This document shows, one piece after another, positions 39,139 through 50,649 of a DNA stretch of 64,000 bases. The notes under the pieces were generated by a model. The model made no database searches. It was not told where the DNA came from and saw nothing but the letters and a program-made list of their open reading frames with translations. Source of the DNA: Haliclona indistincta. Its lineage: Eukaryota > Porifera > Demospongiae > Haplosclerida > Chalinidae. Position 1 is the stretch's first letter; each line of letters opens with the position of its first letter. The stretch covers positions 8,045,899 through 8,109,898 of the forward strand of contig OZ024787.1 of NCBI GenBank assembly GCA_964017065.1, written 5' to 3'. The translations under genes were made by a program, and so were the position numbers.

Positions 39139-40448
39139 ATGAACGTTTTAGTGCTGCTTTCTTTTTTGGCTCTTTTCTCCTGGTCCCACGGCTCTGATCA
39201 GCTTGATTTCAAACAGTGGAGCTCAGTGTATCTACCTGATGCGACTCAAGAAAGACTGGACGCCATTTATCCGACGTGGAAGAAGAATGCTGAGTTAGTA
39301 TCTGAGCACAACCAGGAGAACAGCCAGTTTACCATGACATTCAACAAATTTGCTCATCTGGTGAGATGAAGAATGTATATATTCTACTAACAATAATATC
39401 TATCACTCATGTCGTCATGTGATGTCTGGTTTTATAGACTCCTGATCAAGTTCCCAAAATTTCACCTCGATTTGCTCACTCATTTGAAAGCAAAGCTAAT
39501 AAGTTTACAGAAAATGCGCTGTCTCCTCCGAAGTCGTTTGATTGGCGAGACCACAATGCAATAACCCCAGTTCATAATCAGGAAGAGATGGGCTGCAGCG
39601 ATCCTCTGGTTCTCTCTGACGCTATCAGCAGCTTGCATGCAATTATATCCAAAGATCTCGTGCAGTTCAGTTATCGACAGCTTCTTGATTGTTGCTGGCA
39701 TTGTAACTGCTCTGGACTAGTCCATACTGGTAATGGCTGCAGTCCTGGTCTAAATCTGTGCCCTGAATCGCTCTATCCTACTCGCCCTTCCTCGAAATGC
39801 CTGTGCTTCAATGAAGATAAATGTACCTTTCAAGTAAAAGGGGCGATGGACGTTGTTAGGGAAGAATCTGCGCTACAGTCTGCAATATTGATCAGTCCAA
39901 TAATGGCAGCTATTGACGTGCCTGTATCAATGCAGGTTAGCAAAGAGTGAGATCACTTAAATAATACTGTATAGCTGGTGATTTTGATATTGGTAAATCG
40001 TTTAGCATTCGGCAATTCCAAATTTTCCTTTACTGTAAATCAAGTGCCGAAATTAAACACAAATTTGGACCAATTGTCAAAATTTTGACCCTCCATGTTG
40101 TTTTGCTATATGGTATACTAGAGAGTTTGTCATGTGCATGCCTCGTTACTTTGTGTGGTGTTTTATTCAATCTTGTACAGGCCTACAGGTCTGGGATATT
40201 TTCAAGTAAAAATTGTTCCTCTACTCAACTTAATCACATGATCTTAGTGGTTGGTTATGGAGAGAATGACAGTGGTGAAAAGTACTGGATCTGCAAGAAC
40301 AGCTGGGGTAAGCGAAGTGTGCTAACTGAGTGATTACTGACATCCCTCTGCAGGAGTTGACTGGGGCATGAATGGATATTTCTTGCTTGCTAAAGATCAA
40401 GATAACATGTGTGGAATAGCAACACAAGCCTCATACCTCTTGGCTTGA
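39139..40448 (+). CDS. Papain/cathepsin-like (C1A) protein 2, predicted inactive
   Basis: Exons 39139-39360, 39438-39935, 40181-40307 and 40354-40448 give 942 nt and 313 residues, with the exon lengths of its neighbours. Signal [19 protein letters not shown]29-like propeptide, then [20 protein letters not shown]. The residues after this Cys are [11 protein letters not shown] rather than CWAFS, so the catalytic Cys-Trp is absent. His ([12 protein letters not shown]) and Asn (YWICKNSWG) remain. Insert: [10 protein letters not shown]...NLCPES...CLCFNEDKC. Intron 3 contains AT-rich MITE-like sequence. Confidence 0.8.
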
Positions 40449-40751
40449 AAGTGGACATACTCTGAATCTCTGATATGAACGTGCTGTGCCTTTTTTGCTA
40501 AATTTTGTCTACCCTCAGTGACTGTCTGCCCTTGATTTTTACTACATTCATGCATTTGCTATCATGTTATCTTTTAAATTATAACAGTTGGCGCCTACTA
40601 ATCATGACTAGGCAGATGCCAACAGTTGAAAACATTCTCGCTATTGATTATTCGCAAATACTGTTCATGTACATAGGACTTTTTCTGGAGGCGGGGCTCA
40701 ATTGCTGCAGCAAACGTAGGCGTGTCTCAAGGCTAGGTAACCACTCCCGCA

Positions 40752-41996
40752 ATGCACGTTTTAGTATTGCTGTTAGCTCTTTTCTCCTGGTCCCTGACCC
40801 ATGGATCTGATCAGCTTGATTTCAGACGATGGAGCTCAGTGTTTCTACCTGATGCGACTCGTGAAGAGCTGGACGCTATTTATCCAACGTGGAAGAAGAA
40901 TGCTGAGCTAGTATCTGATCATCACAACCAGCAGAACAGCCAGTTTACCATGACACTCAACAAATTTGCTCATTTGGTGAGACAGATCTCAGCTAGCTTA
41001 TAAGAAACTAATTTCTCTGTCTTTTAGACTCTTGATCAAGTCCCCAAGATCCCTTCTCGATTTATTTCACCTCTGCCGGAACCAACTGAAACCAAAATTC
41101 TTTCAGAAAATGCTTCTCTCACAGATTCGTTTGACTGGCGAGACCACAATATGATAACTCCAGTGCATGACCAAGGACAGATAGACTGCAGCAATTCTCT
41201 GGTTCTCTCTGACGCTATAAGTAGCTTGCATGCAATACTATCTAAAGATCCGCTAGTTCAGTTCAGCTATCTACAACTTGAAGTCTGTTGTTGGTATTGT
41301 AATTGTTTTGGATCTGCTAACATCGACTGCATCACTAAGCTGAACCTGTGCCCCATGTCGCTTTATCCTAGTCAACCATCTTTTCAATGCAACTGCTTCG
41401 ATGAAAAAGAGTGCACTTTTCACGTAAAAGGGATGCGAGCTGTTCCTGCAGGTCAAGAATCTGCTCTGCAGTCTGCAGTATTGATCAGTCCAGTAATGGC
41501 GACTATTGATGTGCCTGTATCAATGCAGGTTAGCAAGGAGTAAGAGATCACTTGAAGCACTAACCATTATAGTAGGTGATTCAGTATGAATCAAAAAATA
41601 CCAAAACTTAAAACACAAAATTAATTTGGGCAAATTGCCCGTAATAATTTTGAACCTCCTCCAACTTTGTTTGGTGTGTGCACACCTTTACTTTGCACAG
41701 TGTTTATTCAGTTACAATATTGTACAGCTCTACAAGTCGGGGATATTTTCAAGTAAAAATTGCTCCTCTACTCAACTTAATCACATGATCTTAGTGGTTG
41801 GTTATGGAGAGAATGACAGTGGTGAAAAGTACTGGATCTGCAAGAACAGCTGGGGTAAGCTGAAGTGTACTAACTGAGTGATTACTGACATACTTCTGCA
41901 GGAGTTGACTGGGGCATGGATGGATATTTCTTGCTTGCTAGAGATCAGAATAACATGTGTGGAATAGCAGCACAAGCCTCATACCTTTATGCTTGA
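40752..41996 (+). CDS. Papain/cathepsin-like (C1A) protein 3, predicted inactive
   Basis: Exons 40752-40976, 41028-41528, 41728-41854 and 41902-41996 give 948 nt and 315 residues. Signal [18 protein letters not shown]. The active-site region reads [21 protein letters not shown]. Aligned with QGQCGSCWAFSATGAL it has Ile for Cys22, Cys for Ser24, Ser for the nucleophile Cys25 and Asn for Trp26. His and Asn motifs are intact. The Gln of DQGQ, which in papain forms the oxyanion hole, is also intact. Insert: VCCWYCNCFG...NLCPMS...CNCFDEKEC. Confidence 0.8.
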
Positions 41997-42352
41997 CATC
42001 AAGAGTATACTAATTATATTCAGCTTGTCATTGTAGATGTCATGATGTGTAGGCTCTTCTTCAAAATTTAATTTTTCATATTGAAGATTTGTCATCACAT
42101 TAATGTTTCGTTCCTTCCAGAAACAAGAAAGGCTTGATCTGCAGCTACACGTGCAATAAAACAGCTGAAGTTGTATCTTTTCACAGCTTGTGGAAAGCTG
42201 CAACTCATGAATGTGTTGTTTGGCTCCTTCTACATTCCTGTTGCAAATGGCTTGTTTGCCTTTTCACAAGCCATTGCTTAGATGGGGTGGGGCTGAAACG
42301 ATGCAGTGCGCACATGATAGGCGTGTCTCAAGGCTAGGCAACCACTCCCGCA

Positions 42353-43451
42353 ATGCACGTTTTAGTGTTGCTGTTAGCTCTTTTTTCCTGGTCCCATGGC
42401 TCTGATCAGCTTGATTTCAAACAATGGAGCTCAGTGTATCTACCCGATGCTACTCAGGATGAGCTGGACGACATTTATCCAACGTGGAAGAAGAATGCTG
42501 AGCTAGTATCCGATCACAACCAACAGAACAGCCAGTTTACCATGACACTCAACAAATTTGCTCATTTGGTGAGATAGAAAGGCTCGATGTTTCTATCAAA
42601 ATGATTGTTTGGTGTCTGTTTTTAGACATCTGATCAAGTACCCAAGATTCCTCCTCGATTCAATCCAGAGTCTAAAGCGTATTTATATAATAGACTTCCA
42701 GAAAGCACATCTCCAGAATCATTTGACTGGCGAGACCACAATATGATCACTCCGGTGCACGATCAGGGAACTCTGAGCTGCAGCGATCCTCTTGTTCTCT
42801 CTGACGCTATCAGCAGTTTGCATGCATTCGTATCAAAAGATCTAGTCCAGTTCAGCTACGAACAGCTTCTTGATTGTTGCTGGCATTGTAACTGCTCTGG
42901 ACTAGTCAATATCAGTTATCACTGCATCACTAAGTTGAACCTATGCACTGCTGCTCAGTATCCTAGCCAGCCTGCCTCTCAGTGTAAGTGCCTTCATGAG
43001 AGCGAGTGTGATTTTCATATTGCAGGAGCATGGATCATTCCTCCAGGAGGAGAAGTTGGGCTAGTGACTGCTGTACTCATTAGCCCAATAATGGCAACTA
43101 TCGATGCCAGTCTCCCATCATTCCAGGCTAGTATAGATGATAGTACTATATTGTAGAACTTACATTTTGATCTTTTTCACAGTTATACAAATCTGGGATA
43201 TACTCGAGTAAAATATGCTCATCCACCCATGTTAACCACACTGTCTTCCTGGTGGGTTATGGGGAAAATGAACAAGGAAAGTACTGGATTTGTAAGAACA
43301 GTTGGGGTAAGCTATAAGGTGTCAAATAATAGTGGCTGAGTTACTTGATTGTGCAGGAGTTGACTGGGGCATGGATGGTTATTTCTTACTTGCTAGAGAT
43401 CAAGACAACATGTGTGGAATAGCAGCACAAGCCTCATATCTCTACGTGTGA
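42353..43451 (+). CDS. Papain/cathepsin-like (C1A) protein 4, predicted inactive
   Basis: Exons 42353-42568, 42626-43126, 43183-43306 and 43357-43451 give 936 nt and 311 residues. The donor of exon 2 is GC (CCAG|GCTAGT), where the siblings have GT. Using it keeps the phase and the exon length (501 nt), so a GC-AG intron is likely. Active-site segment: [21 protein letters not shown], again without Cys-Trp. His: [12 protein letters not shown]. Asn: [10 protein letters not shown] near-identical broken copy lies at 53627-54652. Confidence 0.8.
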
Positions 43452-44318
43452 TTTACAGTACTGTATCATGATTTGCAACTCTGCTGCGCCCGATTCGGAA
43501 ACCCTGCCCATCAAATATGATAGAAAAAGTTTTCTGTATTTGCTTCACTGGTGATGGCTAGGGTTTTCATTACATGCTCATTAGCTAGGGATCAACCAGC
43601 ACACTCCTAATTTAGTAGATGGCTGCTGTCTACAGTATAGGTGATTGAAATCCACTGAAGACGAGCAGCTTTCTAGCATTCTATTCTACTGCAAGCCAAG
43701 TGGACCGTTTCTCCGTTCAATGCGCATGATCCGCTAAATGATGTGATACACATGTAGCTTGTTTATGAATTATAAGTCCTGAGCACCTGCACATAATATC
43801 TGAGTAGAACTGGTGAGTCTATCAATACAGGTAGAGATAGTCAGATTGTATTAGGAGCATTAAGAGTAGCGCTGTTGTTTGTTTTCCTTTAAATGAGATC
43901 TAGACTGCCCTGGTAGCTATAGCTCTCTATAGCTAGTAAGCATTCAGCTGCTTCAATTGACAGTGAATTTATTAATGTCTTGTTAACGCATCCAAGGCTA
44001 CCTGCATGAACAGCACACTTGTAATCAAAAACTGAAAAGAATGTTGTCTTGTACAAAAATTACCGAGCACAACTAAAGAAAGAGTGTTTACAAACGATCG
44101 TGCTCAAAACTTCACAGGGCGAGCTCGTCGCGCCGCGATGGCTAACACTGCGTGTTGCTGAAATTTACATACTGTACATCAAATCACTGAGGATTAAATA
44201 CAAGATCATAATTAATTATATTCAACACTTGTACGGTATCATCTATGAACTACTGTATGCCTGGTGGCTCTGCCCACTGAGGCATAAAAGTCACACACCA
44301 TGTAAGCAATCAAACACA
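43452..44318. other. Intergenic, nothing recognised
   Basis: Spacer between C1A-4 and the GNAT gene. No exon, repeat or element could be supported. Confidence 0.5.
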
Positions 44319-45209
44319 CTAGCCTAGCTCTATAGAAGTCATTCCATAAATCTTGGTCATAGGTAAGTTTGGGTCACCCTTTGTGTACATACGATAGGTA
44401 GGATAATTAATGTCAACTCCACTCATTTCTTGAACAAGTCCAACTGCTTGAGGATTGCGATCAGGAACATCAATATAGACATATTTATCATCAGGTGTTG
44501 TATCAGAAGCAAACTTGGCAGCAGCAGCGAGCAAGTTACGAGCTGTGTCTAGATTATTCGCAAATAACGGGCCTACCCTGTAGCCTTCACCATCTACTAT
44601 CACCTTCCTGATGACAGTGTATCCCAGTAGCTCTCCACTGCTATTCACAGCAGCAAAGCCTCTTGCATGAGGAGCAGCTATCCATTCTTTGAGAAAGGAG
44701 TCACGGGGGGCACCAAACATGACTGCATCGTAGTCAGCAAGCTGATTGAAATTGACCTCTGCTGTTGATTTGATGATCCCATCTGACAGAGACTGTTTAG
44801 TAACTATCACAGAAGGGTCAAGCTCAAATCGAGTATTTGTCCACATCGTTTTGAATCCTTTCTTCTCGTAAATAGGGGTGGTTCCTTCTTCAGCATCAAG
44901 CCCGGCATTCCATTCCTGCGGCACACGTGCTAATCCCTCCCTAAGCATCTTCCCTCCGTATCCCTTCCCTCTGAATGCCTTATCCACAATTAATAATCCA
45001 ACAAATGCCAATTTGTTCTTATACACGACAGCAGAAATCGATGCTATCTTCTTCCCGTCCAGTTCGCCTATAAAGAATCCATCAGGATCGGCAGCTAAGA
45101 AGCTCTTGCCATCATCTATTCCTGGCCGCAAACCGTGCTTTGCGGACATTTCTGTAAAATGAGCAAACTCCTCGACCGAAGTCACCTTGCGAATCTTCAA
45201 TTCAGCCAT
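44319..45209 (-). CDS. GNAT-family N-acetyltransferase, intronless, 296 aa
   Basis: One exon with ATG at 45209 (MAELKIRKVTSVEEF). The first half is a GNAT domain: ISAVVYKNKLAFVGLLIVDK leads into motif A, FRGKGYGGKMLREGL, which carries the R/Q-x-x-G-x-G acetyl-CoA loop, followed by IYEKKGFKTMW. The second half (GYTVIRKVIVDGEGYRVGPL, NLLAAAAKFASD) resembles the C-terminal acetyltransferase-like half of two-domain YitH-type proteins. The substrate is unknown. Neighbouring genes on both sides are split by introns, so the intronless form suggests retroposition or acquisition from bacteria. It cannot be told from sequence alone. Confidence 0.8.
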   Translation of the reverse strand: MAELKIRKVTSVEEFAHFTEMSAKHGLRPGIDDGKSFLAADPDGFFIGELDGKKIASISAVVYKNKLAFVGLLIVDKAFRGKGYGGKMLREGLARVPQEWNAGLDAEEGTTPIYEKKGFKTMWTNTRFELDPSVIVTKQSLSDGIIKSTAEVNFNQLADYDAVMFGAPRDSFLKEWIAAPHARGFAAVNSSGELLGYTVIRKVIVDGEGYRVGPLFANNLDTARNLLAAAAKFASDTTPDDKYVYIDVPDRNPQAVGLVQEMSGVDINYPTYRMYTKGDPNLPMTKIYGMTSIELG

Positions 45210-45313
45210 TGTTTTGGATTCAGACAAACAGCGCTCTGATTCACTTTTCGTCACGTGTACAGCTTCAGTTAGTCACGCCTACGTGCGTTTGATTGGACAA
45301 CGTCATACTCCCG

Positions 45314-45426
45314 CTCCCGCCATGCAACTAAGCATGCACACACCCAACATGCACCCAGCACATGCACTTCACTCATAGTGTGTCAGGGCTGCTGTGCACG
45401 CCACTGTAACGCATATAATCATCACA
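45314..45426 (-). repeat. Retrotransposon repeat B2
   Basis: 113 bp from CTCCCGCCATGCAACTAAGC to GCATATAATCATCACA, matching 45944-46056. It abuts the promoter side of the GNAT gene. Confidence 0.9.
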
Positions 45427-45790
45427 ACACTTTACAACCAACCACACAATCGCAATGACACCAATGAGCTGGGGCCACCTAAACGCACAAATAAAATTTA
45501 TGATTAGCGCGGCCCAACGCTAATCAAGGGAAAAACCCAGAGAGACCTAAGCTTTTTGAGAAAAACTCTGGGAAAACCCATTACTGACGTCAGCTCAAGA
45601 AAAACATAAGTGAACTACTCAACAAGTTCAAGATTCTCTTTGTTGCTTCTCTGGAACCAATCTGGATAGATATAAATAACATATTGGACAACAAACACCA
45701 ACACTACTACACTACAGTACTACTACAAAACATCCGTTCTCAGTCTCTTCATCCTGGAACGATAACTTCAGAAGGGGCGGGTGGGTGGGA

Positions 45791-45945
45791 ATTAACAGAG
45801 TGGCGAAATGCACAACCCTAGAATGACTACATTAACTAATCCACACCTTAAATACCTTACCACACAATGACATCATGCTACGTCATGCATTGTCGGGAGC
45901 ATATTTTCCGTCTAATTACTTCGTAAAACGACACAAAATATATCT
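45791..45945 (-). repeat. Retrotransposon repeat A2
   Basis: 155 bp from ATTAACAGAGTGGCGAAATG to CACAAAATATATCT, matching 50495-50649. Confidence 0.9.
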
Positions 45946-46056
45946 CCCGCCATGCAACTAAGCATGCACACACCCAACATGCACCCAGCACATGCACTTC
46001 ACTCATAGTGTGTCAGGGCTGCTGTGCACGCCACTGTAACGCATATAATCATCACA
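45944..46056 (-). repeat. Retrotransposon repeat B1
   Basis: Copy of B2 that directly abuts A2 (two-base overlap). Confidence 0.9.
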
Positions 46057-46082
46057 CTAGAGACTAACAAAGAGCGGGTTTG

Positions 46083-46618
46083 CTACAATTTAAGATCTTT
46101 GGACACTGCTAGGCATGCTCCAACTGAGTCCTCTACGTGGCCCAGTTCTTGAGCAGTCTCCGGTTTCCACCTGCCGTGGTGCTTAAACAGCCTGTCCGGA
46201 ACACCCGCTGCAGCTGCAGCAGTAGCTCCCCCTGCTCTCAGGCTATGTAGCCCGAACTGACTACGGTCGTAACCAAGCTGGTCTAGTTTAGCGAGGAAAA
46301 CCTCGCGCATTTGTAGCTAAGAGACCGCCTGAGGGACGTAGGCGTTCCCCTTTTCCAGAGTGGTCACACCCCTAAAGAGGTGGAGCTCGGAGGACTGTTT
46401 GCAGCAGTCACATATCTCTTTAGCATAGCCACTGGGCAAGTGTCGCTACTTGTCCTAGCGACTAGAACGATGTCTCCTTGTCTGTACTGGTCCATTTTAC
46501 TCGATACAACGTGGACGGACATGGCTGATTCCGTGAATGTTATGTTGCAGCATCTCAGCTTAGCTAATTTGTCGATGCGGAGGAATGCTGCAAAAGCCAG
46601 CAACGCGCTCGCTGCCAA
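46083..46618 (-). pseudogene. Tyrosine recombinase (YR) of the Ngaro-like element, broken
   Basis: The upstream part (46618-46364) has LLAFAAFLRIDKLAKLR. The downstream part (46310-46083) has FGLHSLRAGGATAAAAAGVP, the HxxR catalytic box, and FKHHGRWKPETA, the H/W box. The two parts are in separate frames with stops between them. Confidence 0.75.
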
Positions 46619-46914
46619 ACGGATATCAGACAGTTAGGGGAGGACTCTAAGCTTTCTACCATGCTGTTCAGCATCTCCATGATCATTGGCTCTTTTCGAA
46701 CTTTTGGACGAGCTAGCATTGTCTCTCATACTCCTGGCCCAGACAATATTATATCTGAAAAAAGGCATTACTGCTCCATTACATAATACATTTTGCTTGC
46801 TAAGATAACTGTACACACTTTACCAGATACTATACTCGACTCTAGCTGCACTACAACTCTGACTAGTCAGCCGGAATGTTATAACAGATAGGACCCCAGC
46901 ATATACCCATGTGA

Positions 46915-47240
46915 CGGCCATCAGATGGCTACACTCCAGCCACTGGGTGGCTACGTACAAGCCATCGGATGGCTACACACCAGCCATCAGATGGCTACAG
47001 CTACACACCAGCCATCGGATGGCTATGCAGTATACACCAGTCACCAGATAGCTACACACCAGCCATCAGATGGCTACAGCTACACACCAGCCACCGGATG
47101 GCTATACAGTATACACAAGCCATCAGATGGCTACGCACCAGCCATCAGAATGGCTACAGCTACACACCAGCCATCGGATGGCTATACAGTATACACAAGC
47201 CATCAGATGGCTACGTACCAGCCATCGGATGGCTACACAC
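46915..47240. repeat. Palindromic minisatellite, unit around AGCCATCRGATGGCT
   Basis: Repeated self-complementary cores AGCCATC(A/G)GATGGCT are separated by ACACACC or ACAGTATACACA spacers. They lie inside the retrotransposon between RNase H and YR. Open frames over it are repeat artefacts. Confidence 0.9.
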
Positions 47241-47432
47241 TAGTCATGTGACACACTAGTCACACTAGTCATGTGACACACTAGTCACACTAGTCGCACT
47301 AGTCATGTGACACACTGGTCACACTAGTCGCACTAGTCATGTGACACACTAGTCACACTAGTCGCACTAGTCATGTGACACACTAGTCACACTAGTCATG
47401 TGACACACTAGTCACACTAGTCGCACTAGTCA
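47236..47432. repeat. Minisatellite of CACACTAGTC / CATGTGACACACTAGTC
   Basis: Tandem ACTAGT-containing units directly follow the palindromic array. Both arrays appear to be internal to the element. Confidence 0.9.
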
Positions 47433-47639
47433 TAATACATAGCTAAGATCATGATTGCAGTCCAATCATCTGCTAGCTACCACAATGAACACCCACCAAC
47501 TACCATGTGCTTATTTACTTTTGGGTTATAGCGACGCAACTAACTGTCCATGCATACTGTTGCTGCCTAGGAAGAAAAATTGCACCGAAAAGCAAGCACT
47601 GGAGTATTAGGCAACTCCCCATTAAACAATACTGACCCA

Positions 47640-49775
47640 GACAATCCTGGCAAAAATAGATGCTGAATTCTAGGTAGCTCCCGAACATCAACTACAAAGT
47701 CTGCGAAAAATTGCTATCTGGACACAACATGGGCCAAAATGGAGCTGAGAACCAGCATGGGACTACAAGGGTGCCTATAGCACCACACGCCTGAGCATGT
47801 CTAATTACTCTTGGAACCAGTGAGATAGGTGGGCACCACCAGTTATTCTCGCCACCCCAGTGGGATGTGAATGCATCTATTGCTTCTGTGCTCGGGTGTT
47901 GTTACAACTAGCAAATCGGTCTACTGTATGTGGTCCCCACACTTGTTGTAACACACTAAAAACTGCTGGGTTAAGTTTCCAATCATCATAATCTAGAATT
48001 CTACTTAAGTAGTCAGCTCGGTCATTGAGCTCTCGTGGAATCCACTCTGGCTCTAAGTGGATATGGTTGATCATAGACAGAGAAAACACCTCTAGAGCCA
48101 CCTTCTGAAGGTGCTCCTTTCTACTACCCACCTGTAGTATACGCACCACATTTTGGTTGTCTGTAAACCATCTCACACGTGAATCACGCAACTTAGCTGC
48201 CATCGAGTGCAGCACTCGATAAACAGCAGTCAGCTCACGCCAGGTTGAGCTCTGTGCCGCTTCCTCTGGCGACCATTGCCCGAAAGCTGTGCTTGGACCA
48301 TGCATGCTCTACCATGTACCCACCAAAACCTGTGTCACTGGCATCAGAGTACACTACTCTAACAGCAGATGGAGCTCTCCAAAATGGATGAGCATTAAAG
48401 TCAGATACTCTTTTCTCCCAAAAAAAATGAGCTCATACTCTGCTTCAGGAGAGAGCTGTAAACGATCACACCAACTACACCTAGCTTCGATCATTGCATA
48501 CAAGCTGCGAGTCATGAAGCGAGTTAGAGGGCCAATCACTAAGCCCATGACTATTATTTTACCCACCACACTAGCTAGCAATCTAGCTGGGACCCATCTC
48601 ATGCCAATGGTCTGTTTTAACTGGCGTTTTAACAAAGTTATCTTCTCGGCAGGGACCTCGCGGTGCCCTACTGATGTATCAATCACAAATCCTAACCACG
48701 ACAACCTCTGTACAGGTGACCATTGCGATTTAACAGAATGGGTAACAAACCCTGCACTGCTGCGAACAAAATCGCTAGCTGCGAGTGCTGAATGCTTATC
48801 AGCAGCGACTGCCAGGCCGTCATCCAAATAGAGAACAATTCTAATGCCACTAGCACGCCAATATCGAACCAAAGGACGCAATAGCTTAGTAAAAGCATAG
48901 CAAGCAGTCGACAACCCAAAGGGCAACACAGTGAACATGTAATAAGCCCCACCCCATTCAATGTCAAGAAACCTTTGGTGGGCTTCTGCTACATTGACAT
49001 GATGATACCCTGACTTTAAATCAAACGAAAACATGTAATCATTACGTTCCAACAGTAACATAGCTGTTCGCAGATCCTCGTATTTGAATTTTTGCTTCCA
49101 CAAATATTTGTTCAGATACCGAAGATTGACCACTAACCTCAGCTTACCGGAGCTATTCTCTACCACAGACAGAGGACTACATATGTGAGGCTTCAGCTCT
49201 ATTTGCTTGATGCACCCACCTACCAGTAATTCCTCTATACTAGTTTGGACAAATTCAGATCTGAAATAAGCCGACGGCTGATTTTTCTGCGATCGCACTG
49301 GTGGTTCCGATTTCAGCGGCAACACATAACCTGACTCAATGATAGATAAAACTGACTGCGGTGCAACAAGCTCTTCCTTCCAAAATGAAATATGTTCTTT
49401 AAGTCTACCTTTCACTGTAGGTATTACATTACTAACAGCCTCAGAGGTCACCTCTGCGGCACACATAATGTCATGTGAAAGCAAAGTTACCTCCTCTAGG
49501 TCACCCTCAGCAGCAACAACAACACTGTCAACAACATTGCTATCAACACCAATATCAGCTGCACACCCATCTGACAATACTTGTTTACAACTACCAGGCA
49601 CACCGACCATCCCCCCATGTATAATCCCTTGTACATGTGTACCATGTTGGTGAGATAACCCATTTGCCCCACCAGCTGCACCAAGTGCCTGATCACAAGG
49701 GCTCAATACATACGACTCCACTTCACTATGCACCTCTGAAGGTGCCTCTGACTCATCTACTGCAGGCATATGCAT
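47640..49775 (-). pseudogene. Reverse transcriptase-RNase H of the Ngaro-like element, frameshifted
   Basis: The RT runs from about 49360 to 48420 with LRLVVNLRYLNKYLW, FSFDLKSGYHHVNV, FTVLPFGLSTACYAFTKLL and the catalytic box LYLDDG (YLDD at 48830-48819). The frame breaks at a run of A at about 48421-48428 and continues as RNase H (VVYSDASDTGFGGY). It breaks again near 48303, where CATG is duplicated, and again near 47890, before a segment with STEAIDAFTSHW and ENNWWCPP. Confidence 0.85.
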
Positions 49776-50445
49776 ATACCTGCTTTCTCACTAATACGTG
49801 TACACACATTGTCTACATGCTCTGACTCCATACTACACACAAACCCAGTATCACTATGGACCTTCAGGGGAGGATACCAGACAGTCTTACTGCTGGAGGC
49901 TTGTGTCTTTGGGCAGTAGTTCTCCATCTGTCCGCAAGTGAAACAAGGTCCCGGCATCTTGGGCGTGGATGGCTGAGCTGGAGCACGCCTCACGAAGGGC
50001 AGCGCTGACGGGTGTGGCAGAAAGGTCTCCATAGCACTGGCTGAGCGCTTCGACGCCTTGCTCTTCTCGGCAGGTGCCTTCCTTTTGCGAGCAGCCTTTC
50101 GCTCCGCAGCCTTCTCCATTCTTTTCTCATCGCTATAACTTCTCTACCTTTCTTTAGAGACTCTAGCGCTGACTTGATGTTACTTGCTGATGGTATAGTG
50201 GCGCTGGAACCTCCAGACTGCAACTCGACTTCCGCTTCTCGCATTGCGTCGTCTACTGTGACATTCTCATTGACCTTACTAGTCTGCTCGTGGGACTTCT
50301 TTTTAAATACGTATCTAGGCTCCTGCCGAGCTCTTCTAGCCGCTGTTGCAGCCACCTTATCCTGACCTTCTCACAACTCTTTCCTGAATTCCTCCAATTT
50401 CTCATCCAGCTTCTGCATCATCTTTTCTATTGCCTCCGACATCAT
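49757..50445 (-). pseudogene. Gag-like ORF of the Ngaro-like element, broken
   Basis: It starts about 50442 with MSEAIEKMMQKLDEKLEEF, has an in-frame TGA at 50373-50371, continues RRARQEPRYVFKKKSHEQ, then changes frame near 50140 to a basic stretch and a zinc-knuckle-like CFTCGQMENYC. Confidence 0.7.
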
Positions 50446-50494
50446 GAAAATGAAGTAGTACTCGATAAAATCGTATAAGTGAATTTGCAGATAA

Positions 50495-50649
50495 ATTAAC
50501 AGAGTGGCGAAATGCACAACCCTAGAATGACTACATTAACTAATCCACACCTTAAATACCTTACCACACAATGACATCATGCTACGTCATGCATTGTCGG
50601 GAGCATATTTTCCGTCTAATTACTTCGTAAAACGACACAAAATATATCT
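50495..50649 (-). repeat. Retrotransposon repeat A1
   Basis: 155-bp copy of A2 at the 5' end of the element. Confidence 0.9.

Larger units (their letters stand above)
45314..50649 (-). mobile_element. Ngaro/PAT-like tyrosine-recombinase retrotransposon with split direct repeats, decayed
   Basis: Read on the minus strand the order is A1 (50649-50495), gag, RT-RNase H, tyrosine recombinase, B1 (46056-45944), A2 (45945-45791), unique 364 bp, then B2 (45426-45314). A copies are 155 bp and B copies 113 bp, both near identical. The A1-ORFs-B1-A2-B2 arrangement is the split direct repeat signature of Ngaro/PAT elements rather than of LTR or DIRS1 inverted-repeat elements. The coding regions carry a stop and several frameshifts, so the copy is dead. 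The near identity of the repeats still suggests a fairly young insertion or ongoing homogenisation. Confidence 0.8.

Noticed and set aside
40505..40810. ORF upstream of C1A-3 as an N-terminal extension
   Set aside because: It includes the shared promoter motif and is out of register with the signal peptide that starts at 40752.
46915..47260. CRISPR-like array
   Set aside because: The units are self-complementary minisatellite repeats with repetitive, not unique, spacers, in animal DNA inside a retrotransposon.
45314..50649. LTR retrotransposon or DIRS1 type
   Set aside because: The repeats are split and direct (A1, B1-A2, B2), a tyrosine recombinase replaces the integrase, and no inverted terminal repeats were seen.
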